Assembly: GCF_000002995.4 (NCBI RefSeq)
Contig: NW_025062476.1
Coordinates: 4,521,001 to 4,585,000, forward strand
DNA from: Brugia malayi
Taxonomy: Eukaryota; Nematoda; Chromadorea; Rhabditida; Onchocercidae
Direction: 5' to 3'
DNA length: 64,000 nt
Program-made: the position numbers and the translations under genes
Shown here: positions 12,001-21,536 of the stretch, in pieces
Position numbering within the stretch: position 1 is the stretch's first letter
Layout of the letters: each line of letters starts with the position of its first letter
The notes under the pieces: generated by a model
The model's input: the letters and a program-made list of their open reading frames with translations, nothing else
What the model was told of the DNA's origin: nothing
The model's database searches: none

Positions 12001-15000
12001 CACTTGAATAACAAAAATATTTATGCAAAATTGACATTTTCCTCATTCGCTGATTATTCCGATTTAATTTTATTCGAAAATAGATAAAATTGTTAATTTT
12101 TAAAATTTTTGAAACATTGGGAAGACAATGAAATTATTTTTGAAAAATCGGAAAATGAAATTCTTTAGTGTACACTCTTCATTGAAGTGCCTGCTGCGCT
12201 CTTTTTAAAACCTTATGCGATAATAAATTTCCATTATTTTTGTTTACTCTTTCCGCCTGCATATTTTCATGTATTGATTAAAAGACCAAAGACACTTTGA
12301 GAAAGGGAAAAACGGGAGAGGGGGGAGGAGAGGGGTCAAGTGATATTAACGGTACTTAGATGCTCCATTTAAACTTATCATTAAGACATAAACAGGAAAA
12401 GTAAACTTAATGCTAAAAAAATTTTTTTAATCCTTCTTGAAATCATTTTCTACTTTAAAAATTTCTTCATAGTTACTTATTGAGGAATTTTTAATTGTTG
12501 TTTATTGTTGAAACAAACTATTTTTTTTTCTTATATTTTACAAAATTTTTTAATCATTCAAAAAATCAAAATGAAACAAAAAATGCACTGAAATACCAAT
12601 AAATTCTCGAACATATTAGAACACTAAATTACTCGACGATATCGTAATACTGTATTTCTTATATTGATAATTTTTTTTTATAACTAGCAGATAATTTAGA
12701 AAAAATTTTTTAAGCCAAAAAAACAAAACTGCCGAAATGAATAATGAAAATTTGGAAGAAACATAATTTAATATGATGTGCGGAAAATTACTTATCATAT
12801 GAAAATAAAAGGAAAATATTGAAAAGAACACACAACTAAATTATGATTCCAATTTTTTCTTTTTTTTTTTTTTTTTTTTTTTTTTGCAAATATCAATTTT
12901 GCTGTAATTTCAGCATAGATATAAAGGATTAAACATATCTTTCCATCCTTTTTCATTTTTATTTTGCAGTTGAAAATAATTATTTTCTATGGCTTTGTCC
13001 ACAAATATCTGTCATTGAATATTATTTTGTCACATTTGTTTTCATTTCTTCCATTTCTTCCTAAATGTAATGAAATTATTATTTATTTTTGTTTATTTTC
13101 ATTATTATAAGTACAATTACAATAATTATTATAGTCATTAATAATGAATGATCGATATTTTAGGTTCTTCATTTCATCGAACTAATCAATAATTTTTGAA
13201 ATTATTGATCATTTTGTTCGATGATTTTTTTTTTCTTTCTCAGAAATAAGAAAAAAGCAAATGAAAAAAATAAATAAATAAATATCCCAAAAATATTTGT
13301 CATTGTGTATCATTTGCTTTGCTCATGAAAATAAATGGTTCTATAAGTTTATAAGCAAAGAAAAATTGTTAAGCGCATTTGTCTTATGGTACAATAGTTT
13401 GCTTCTAGGATAGTAAAATTATTGCTTGTCATTTCAATTTATTTGAACCAGAAAACAATTTCTGCTTCTAATTAGTTGGCATTTTCACTATTTAAAAAAA
13501 AAAAAAAATGAAAATGCTCGTAAAATATTTTAAGAACGATTTTTAAATTAATATATTCACCAAGTTGAAAATAATTTGAAGTTGTTGTGTGCTTTAAAAA
13601 AAAAAAAAAAAAAAAATTTGTAGTATAGCAGTGCCAGTCAATAATTTTAATTAAAACATTGATTAGAATGGAACTTTTGAGTTTATTTTTGATACTGAAA
13701 TTAATGTTTTGTCAATTTTAACAATGGCAAGTCATTTGCGCATAAAAAATCAATAAAATATGTAAAAGAAAAAGGGAAGTTTGAAAAAAGAAAAATGTTT
13801 TAGTATGCTTTTAATTGAAGTATTATTATTATTTGAAAATAACTATGTAAGAAATTTTTTAAAGTAATCGCAATTCTTTACTCTTAAATCACAACATTGG
13901 AAGTTTCAAATGTTCGGTGATAAATTTAAAAATTTTCAGACTAAAAAAATTTTTTAATTTAATTCTATGATTTAATTATTATATATGGCATCAAAATATT
14001 GTGACAATAACAGTTGCAACAATTATATGTATTATTTACTTTGTTTGTATTTTAATATGAAATATAATTTCGACCATTTAAAACAGAAAGAGAAAGAGAA
14101 AGGGAGAGAGAGAGAAAAAAAGCACTAAAAAATATTTTCTACCCAACTAATAATTATATGCAACAAAAGGGACCACCGTGATGTCTTTTCCTCAAAGGGA
14201 CAATTTTTTGAATTTCAATGATAATTTTTCCATTCCAATTTTGTTACGAGTAAATAGTTCCATCCATTGGTTAGCTTATTTGCATTAATATTTTATAGCT
14301 TCTCGTCGAGAACACTTATAACGGAACTTTTCATGCGTAATTATTATTAGAGATTTATATTAAAAAAGATGAAAAATAATAAATTTTAAATAGCTAAAAT
14401 TATAATATTTATTGTACATTCACACAACACTTTTTATTGCCTCACATTTTTGAAAAAAACTTTTACATTAAATTTTGTAAGTTAAAATGATTACATCTGC
14501 TAATATTGTACTATTTGTATATTTAACTGAGAAAAGCAATAAAATTAAAATAAGATCAATTTAACAGTTTTATTTGTGGGTGGGGGGGAGTTTCTTGATT
14601 AAATATAAAATTTAGATTTGTTTGATAAAGTTATTATGATTATTGATAATAGATAAGTAAGTGAATTTGCATTGAAAATAAGTGTTTCAATGCAAAATAA
14701 GAATTGCTTATATAGCTAATTAGAATATTTCTTATTTTTTCTTGAAAGCTCTGAAATCAAAAACATTTTATTTGTTTTAAAAAAATTGCAACCTTTCAGA
14801 AAAGAATAAAAGTTTCATAGTGTTCACAGAATTATTTATTTTTCTATAAATTTATATCTGAAAAGTAATATGCCATAAAAATTCCATCCATCCTGAAAAT
14901 CTTATTTTGTTTATTTCTATTTCAACTAATAATAAGTAAATATCCGTTTCTCGAAGAAGTTTGTAGGGTTTTTTTTTTTTTCTTTTTTGCATTACTCACT

Positions 15001-15320
15001 CTTGCCACAATTTTCAGTTTAATTGGTATCGAATTAAAAAATAAAAATAAAATAAAATAAACATTTTTTTTTTTTGAGATACGAAAAAAAAGAATAGTCT
15101 TATTGATGCCATCATTAGAAATTTTCGTAAGAAAGATTTGCTTCAAATTTCAAATATGTTTTTTTTTTTCTTTGAGAAAGATAAATTATAATGAATTTTT
15201 AGTGCTTTCAATTTTTGTTCACATATTTCTTTATTAATCATTTTTAAAGCCAAAAAATAATTTATGCTATTAATTTTAGATAAATGATAGTATCACTTAC
15301 TGATAAATTTACTTCATTTT
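9031..15320. other. AT-rich intergenic stretch
   Basis: No exon chain is supported on either strand. The sequence is dominated by A/T homopolymers (for example 11251-11269, 12855-12885, 13598-13617). Short purine-rich tracts lie at 12298-12336 (GGGAGAGGGG type) and 14086-14120 (GAGAAAGAGA type). Short ORFs here are made of F, K, N, I and L and are treated as chance. Confidence 0.5.
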
Positions 15321-15323
15321 CAG

Positions 15324-15330
15324 TCTTTAA
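15324..15330 (+). promoter_or_regulatory. trans-splice acceptor of the potassium channel gene
   Basis: A textbook nematode acceptor (TTCATTTTCAG, ending at 15323) lies only seven bases before the ATG at 15331. No donor or coding exon upstream fits it, so spliced-leader addition here is the simplest reading. It would set the 5' end of all isoforms that carry the T1 domain. Confidence 0.55.
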
Positions 15331-16324
15331 ATGGACTGCGAACATCGTGTTATATTAAATGTGGGAGGAATTCGACACGAAACGTATACTCATGTACTTA
15401 AAAAAATTCCAGCTACAAGACTTTCTAGGTTTTCTTAAATGTTTAATATTCAAATTTATGTGAGTAATAATTTTTCATTCATATAAGTATGTGATTTAAG
15501 CAAAATTTAAAAATGTTTAGTATCTTTTCGAATGTTATACACTTAATTTTTAGGTTGACACCAAATTTAGCAAATTATGACCCTGTACTGAATGAATATT
15601 TTTTTGATCGTCATCCTGGTGTTTTTTCAATGATTCTAAATTATTATCGGACAGGTGAGCAATTTTTTAAATGTAAATTTAGAAAATGCTTTCAAAATTT
15701 GTAGTTCGTTCATTCTTCATACATTTTTTTTTTTTTTAATTAATTAATTTGTTTACTACAAGGAAAGCTACATTATCCGACCAATGTTTGTGGTCCTTTA
15801 TTCGAGGATGAATTAGAATTCTGGGGTCTAGATGCAAATCAGGTAGAGCCATGCTGTTGGATGACTTATACACAACATCGGTAATTGTTTTAAAATGATA
15901 ATCTGTAATTAATATTCAAATGCTAACTTAATTTAGAATAAAATTTCTCCTCCAAAATACTCCAAATTTTTCTGTCATATTTTCTATAAAATATAAGAAA
16001 AAAATGATTGAAAGAAAATTATGCCTACAAAATGAAGAAAAGGAATATTTGAGATAATTTTATTAGTTATATCAGATATATATACCTATATATTTTTTCA
16101 GGTTCATTAAATCTATCAAAAATATTGCTTTTAGAGATACCCAAGAAACTTTGGCAGTTATCGAAGGTTTAGATTTGGATGCCGAACCACCAACCCAGGA
16201 AGAAACTGCAAAAAAGTTTGGCTGGGAAGATGATTATTACTCAGGCAATTTATCAAAATGGCAGCAATTGAAACCACAGATATGGGCGCTCTTTGATGAA
16301 CCTTGGTCTTCTCAGTATGCTAAG
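15331..16324 (+). CDS. Shaw/Kv3 potassium channel, shared N-terminal T1 tetramerization domain (4 exons)
   Basis: Exons 15331-15428, 15554-15654, 15763-15880 and 16135-16324 join in phase to give 169 residues. The chain starts [19 protein letters not shown], the hallmark Shaw N-terminus. It carries [13 protein letters not shown] and NYYRTGKLHYPT, and has an intact zinc-binding motif H-x5-C-x20-C-C (His70, Cys76, Cys97, Cys98), which in Shaw, Shab and Shal channels binds Zn at the T1 subunit interface. The last exon ends ...[14 protein letters not shown], the usual lead into S1, at a phase-0 donor (AAG|GTAGAT). This is the only T1 domain in the window. It must serve block A and may also serve block B, because both have phase-0 first acceptors. 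Confidence 0.93.
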
Positions 16325-17024
16325 GTAGATTTAATTTAATTTATATATTAACTAAATAAGAGAAAAATATGCCATAAGAATGAAATATTTTAAAATAATC
16401 TGAGTTTATTCAAAGAGTTTTTTTCTTACTTATGGAAATTTTGAATTCATTATATTTCAGCGGCATTTTTTTTCTCAGTTATTTTATTTAAGTAAACAAT
16501 AAAAAAAAAAAAAAAAAAAAAAACAAAAATTATTTACGCTTATCGATTGCTCATCCTTGTACAATTTTGATAATTTAATTAGTAATAGTGAAAAAGAAAT
16601 GTTATTGTTATTGTTGTTGTTGTTGTTGTTGTTTATTTCTCAAGGGTTGCATTTATTTTATTGCATGTCTGAAATTGCTGAATGATATGCTAAGCATGCC
16701 ACATATTTGTTGAAAGCTTACTGGAACTATGCTTAATTAAATTACTTACATTAAATGCAAAAATAATAAAACTTAAATCATTCATCGGTTGCTAACGCTC
16801 ACACTGCAACTGATATTATTTAGATCACAAAGAATAAAACTCTGAATGATTTTTCCAAGTTTATTTCATTGAAATTTTTTTAAGTTTTAAATTGAAAGAA
16901 ATTTGAATAATGCAAGCTTTTCACAAGCAATATGCTTATCTTAGATAAATTTAACTAACTTCTGCAGTGCTTTCTCTAACAGTTTGTTGTTATCATCAAA
17001 TGAATGTGCTGAAATGGCTTTCAG

Positions 17025-19774
17025 ATGATTTCATCTTCTTCTGTATTTTTCATTATTTCAAGTATTATTTCATTTGTTCTCAAAACACATCCTGCATTCC
17101 AGATACCATCAATTACAGGTCAGCAAAAAATTTCTTGCATTTCAGGAAAAAAAAAAAAGAATTTAATTATAATAAAAAGATTTTAGTGAGCAATTAAACT
17201 AATTTCTATCACACTTAGAAATAATAAAATTCAATTTAAATAAATTTGAATCTCTCATTTGCTTATATTTTATATTGCAATAATTTTTAATATTTTCAGT
17301 GTCCTATAATATGGGAATTGGTAGCGATGGTACCCAATCGATAGGTACCTTTAAGCAATGCACCAGTGCACATCCTACATTCTTCTACATTGATCTCATA
17401 TGCAATATATATTTTAGCATTGAACTTGTTAGTGCATTAGTATCTACCTGTCTGCTTGTGATAATGATAAACAATAATATGATAATAATGATAAGATAGG
17501 AAGCATTTGCTTGATTGTGATAAAAAATACATTATCAGATTGATTATATTGAAATTAATGAACAAAAGCAATCTACTGTATGAAATGTGCTTAGTCATTT
17601 TAAATTAAAATTTGTTTTTTAGAAAAGGTAGTTTTCATATTAATGAATTATCAAATGCTGAATGAATATCATGTAAAAATCAAATAAATTAGTTAATTTT
17701 TATTTGCAAATTTTTAGATTATTCGTGTGATATTTGCGCCATCTTTACAACGATTCTTCAAATCACCGATAACAGTTGTTGATCTATTAGCAACAGGATC
17801 ATTTTATTTGGATTGGCTGGTGACCAGCATTATAAGCGATCAAACTAGCTCAGATTCTATCGATTTCCTATCTATATTATGTGTTCTAAGGCTATTCAAG
17901 CTAACTCAACATTTCAGTGGGCTTAAAATACTCATACAAACATTTAAGGCAATTTAAAAGTTCCATAAATTAAATTTTAGTACAAACTAATTTCAGCATT
18001 ACTAACAATTCGTCTAATTAGCACTGATGCAAAAAAGACAATATCGATTGTATCCCATATTGATGATCTAAACTAGTTTTTAAGTGAAATTACAGATGAA
18101 ATTCATCAAATTCAAATTTTCATTCAAATATTTCAAAAATTTTTTCTCTTTAACTTTTATCTTTTATTTTTGCTATAGGCATCTGCACAAGAGCTATTAT
18201 TACTTGTATTTTTTGTGTTATTAGCAATTGTTATATTTGCTGCACTTGTATATTACGCTGAACGAATTGAAAATAATCCGGAAAATCAGTTCACTTCTAT
18301 ACCTGCCGGATTGTGGTGGTAAGTTTATTCATTTCTTATTTCATCTCTTTTTGTCCTTCACTGAAAAATTATTATCGTTTCATTTGACAGATTTATACAC
18401 TCTTTAAAATTCAATTATCATTCAGGGCAATTGTAACGATGTGCACAATTGGATTTGGTGACATGGTAAGTAGTTTTGAATTAGTATAATGTCAAATCTA
18501 CTACAGTTCAAATGAATTAATTAGGTTTCTCTCTGTGTTATGTTATTTTCATTTGCCTTAAAATTAATCTCAAAGTGAAATTATAGATGAAATTCATACT
18601 TTTAAATTTTCATTCAAATATTTCGGAGATTTTTTCTTTTTGCTTTTATTTTCCAATTATTATTAACAAATCATTTTCCATTTGATTTTTTTCTCTCCCT
18701 CTCCCTGACTCTCTCTCTCTCTCTCTCGTCTACTTATTTAATTTATTAAATGTTTGTAAATTTCTCAAGAACAATTCGTCATTTAGTTTACATTAATTTA
18801 CAGGTACCTAAAACTTATTTGGGTATGTTAGTTGGCTCATTATGTGCTCTTATGGGTGTATTAACTATTGCATTACCAGTGCCAGTTATCGTTGCTAATT
18901 TTTCCAATCTTTACTCTCATTCACAAGTAAGTTTTTTTTTTTTTTAATTTTGTCTTAAATTGTTTTAAATTTTCCTTTTTTTAAAATGCTACATACCTTT
19001 TATTAGTTTCTACAAGAATTTTAAAAAAAAATTGATTTTTTAAATTTCTTTTAAATTATTCAATGATGTTTTTAAAGATTTAAGACAAATATGAATTGTG
19101 GATTATTTTGCAATATGTATTATATACCATTTCTTTTTAATTTTTTATTAAAAAAAAATTTTTCTTTTACTTTTTGTAAAAACTAATAAGAGGTGTATAA
19201 CACAATCCATATTGTTTTAAATTTTCAAAAACATTGAATAATTTGAAAGCTTTGAATAATTCAAAACCAAAAGCAATAAAAAAATAAAAATTACTTTAAG
19301 TGATATATTAGTGATTGTTGATCTTTTTTCAATTTTTAGAAATGACATTTAATTGATCGATTTTTTTTTTTACTTTAATAGGCTCGTGCAAAATTACCAA
19401 AAAAGCGAAGGCGAGTGTTACAAGCTCATGAAATTAAGACATCACTTATATTTCCTAAATCAATGAAGAAATCACAATTAGAAGGAAGTAAAGTTGCTTA
19501 ATTAATTATTTACAAGTTTTATTTATAATTCTCATAAATATTATAAGTAATCAAAAATAGTTTACTTTTTTACTTCAATAAGCTTTTTATTCTGCTAATG
19601 ATTTTTTGATGATGAATTTATTAATTCATTCAAAGTATATTTTCATTTTTAGAATCACTGACGTTCACACAGTTCAATGTTACCGAACACCAAAGTGAAA
19701 TTCCATGGTCTGAAGCCTATAGTCATTCCTCAAATAATTTTTGTTTGAAAAAAAACTTAATGATTGCCCAGTGA
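17025..19774 (+). CDS. Shaw/Kv3 potassium channel, membrane block A (S1-S6 and C-terminus)
   Basis: Exons 17025-17118, 17300-17427, 17718-17948, 18179-18318, 18426-18465, 18804-18926, 19382-19487 and 19653-19774 continue the T1 frame to give a protein of about 496 aa. S1 ends [11 protein letters not shown]2 follows HPTFFYID, S3 is [15 protein letters not shown], and the S4 core is [19 protein letters not shown]5 and the pore follow: [14 protein letters not shown], then [16 protein letters not shown]6 carries the PVP gating hinge ([11 protein letters not shown]), and [10 protein letters not shown] is the Shaw post-S6 basic box. Departures from the family: GFG for GYG in the filter, and Cys298 (codon 17880-17882) where Shaw has an S4 Arg. 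The intron after 17948 appears to use a GC donor. The first exon was placed at 17025 because the upstream in-frame sequence holds a stop. The last junction (19487/19653) is inferred from phase and an open 40-codon tail; without splicing the frame would stop at 19499-19501. Confidence 0.88.
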
Positions 19775-19790
19775 TGGATTAATGAGAATC

Positions 19791-20095
19791 ATCAATTACT
19801 TATACAAATCAATCAGTCATCAATTACTTATACAAATCAATCAGTCATCAATTACTTATACAAATCAATCAGTCATCAATTACTTATACAAATCAATCAG
19901 TCATCAATTACTTATACAAATCAATCAGTCATCAATTACTTATACAAATCAATCAGTCATCAATTACTTATACAAATCAATCAGTCATCAATTACTTATA
20001 CAAATCAATCAGTCATCAATTACTTATACAAATCAATCAGTCATCAATTACTTATACAAATCAATCAGTCATCAATTACTTATACAAATCAATCA
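19791..20095 (+). repeat. 28-bp minisatellite, about 11 copies
   Basis: A 28-base unit beginning ATCAATTACTTATAC repeats head to tail without visible divergence: ten full copies start at 19791 and every 28 bases, then a partial copy ends near 20095. It begins 17 bases after the block A stop codon, so it lies in the probable 3' UTR. The unit has no stop in any plus-strand frame, which explains the long open frame 19764-20144; that frame is not taken as a gene. Confidence 0.93.
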
Positions 20096-20144
20096 ATACA
20101 TTTTATATTTAATTTCTACGATAACAACACTCAATGCCATTTAA

Positions 20145-20780
20145 AAATGTTTTTTTTTTTTCATTTGCGCTTTAAATGTGATTTTGTTTGTCACCGCTTA
20201 CAGATTCGTTTTGATTTCTTTCTCGTCAGTAAGTGTGCTTTTTCTCGATAATTGTTTATTTTGGTTTAAATCTAAAGATGTCTTTCATCTTCTTTTAATC
20301 ACTGATAAGAGATGAAACTTGCACATATAGTTAGAATACAGCTATGAAAATCAATCAATTACCAATTTATCAATTCTGTTTTTGGGGATTTTATAGATTC
20401 CTAAATTATGCTTTTATTCTGTTTACTTGTTAATGCATTTGTACAGTGGTTGATAACTTTTTTGTTTGTTTGTTTGTTAAAAGCTTATGGCACTGAAGAA
20501 GAGAATGAATTTGATATTTTAAAGAATTGAAATCATTATTACTTACTTTCAACGGATCTAAATGCACAGAATAAGTATAATAGAAGTATATTAATTTAAT
20601 ATGTGTTAAAATTTCGATTAATTAACAAATAAATGCAAATAAATGAAAAAATATGCAGTTTTGCTGATATAGCAGTCTGTTTTTAATAAATTTTAAGGAA
20701 TCAATTTAATATGAAATGATTCCTTACATCATTATTGCTTCTAAATACGAAATTTTAATTTTATCATTTAATCCTTCGAA
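20145..20780. other. block A 3' flank / A-B intron
   Basis: No coding block was seen. AATAAA-type hexamers occur near 20625-20645 and could end a block A transcript. If T1 is spliced to block B, this is all intron. Confidence 0.4.
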
Positions 20781-20783
20781 TAA

Positions 20784-20920
20784 TGCATGCGCTTATCAGA
20801 CTTGCAGAGGATGCATGCGCTTATCAAATCTTTAGAATGCATGCATGCGCATATCAATCCTTTCTTATAATTATGCAAGAGCTTATCAAACCTGCAAAAT
20901 GATGCATGCACTTATGGAAG
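20784..20920 (+). promoter_or_regulatory. TGCATG / CTTATC motif cluster between the two membrane blocks
   Basis: Five TGCATG hexamers (20784, 20812, 20838, 20842, 20903) fall within 125 bases, mostly as ATGCATGCGC followed by TTATCA. The unit recurs at roughly 30-60-base spacing, with degenerate members between (TGCAAGAGCTTATCA near 20874). (U)GCAUG is the binding motif of Rbfox-family splicing factors, which in C. elegans (ASD-1, FOX-1) control mutually exclusive exons. TGATAAG, the reverse complement of CTTATCA, is a GATA-factor site. The cluster lies 0.6 kb upstream of the first block B exon. A role in choosing block A or B is inference. Confidence 0.5.
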
Positions 20921-21536
20921 ATTCATAAAAGAGGCATAGAAATTAATAAAATAATTAATTATTCATTGAACCAACCGAAATAAACGAATAATTGAGATCA
21001 TAATTAATTACTAAATATTTAAATTCTTTATAAACTTGAAAGGAATTCCGAAAATAAAGATATCTCATTGTTATCAAAGACGACAAGTTTGATTTTTAAT
21101 TTATTCATATAGAAAAGGAAGCTTTGCCATATTTGGGATAATATAACATTTATTGACATTGTCACTTTAGTTTTTTGAGATCTTTGTTTATTAATAAACA
21201 AATTAATTAATAAATAATTCAATTTAGGAACAAAATCCTAAGATTTTATAACTGATAACAATTATTTCTTTTATTATTTGTTGTGGCTTACTAGAGTTAT
21301 CTTTAGATGAGCTAAGAAGAAACTATGAATATTTAGTAAGGATTGTAAAAATAGAGTACTGCTAAGAGTAACGCTAAATTCAAGGGATGAAGCAAAGAAT
21401 AAAGAATGTCGCAGCAAATTCAGTTCTGATATTCAAATGCAAATTTTAAACACAAAAATACAGATCTGCTAAAGTAAAAGTATGCTTAAAGTAATTAGTA
21501 TTTACAAAGGTGTGAAATGAGATGACACATTTGCAG
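20921..21536. other. sequence upstream of block B, no exon seen
   Basis: AT-rich. No second T1 domain, initiator exon or signal for an independent block B start is recognisable. Stop codons occur in frame upstream of 21537, so block B needs an upstream exon or an internal start. Confidence 0.5.

Noticed and set aside
16968..17024. Earlier start for the first block A exon at the TCTGCAG acceptor (16967)
   Set aside because: In the S1 frame it runs straight into a TAA; the TTTCAG acceptor at 17024 gives a clean S1.
19791..20095. CRISPR-like array
   Set aside because: The 28-bp units are directly adjacent with no spacers, and the DNA is from a eukaryote with introns.
19764..20144. 126-codon open frame over the 28-bp repeat
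   Set aside because: It is open only because the repeat unit has no stop in any frame; it begins inside the block A stop region and has no acceptor or conserved content.
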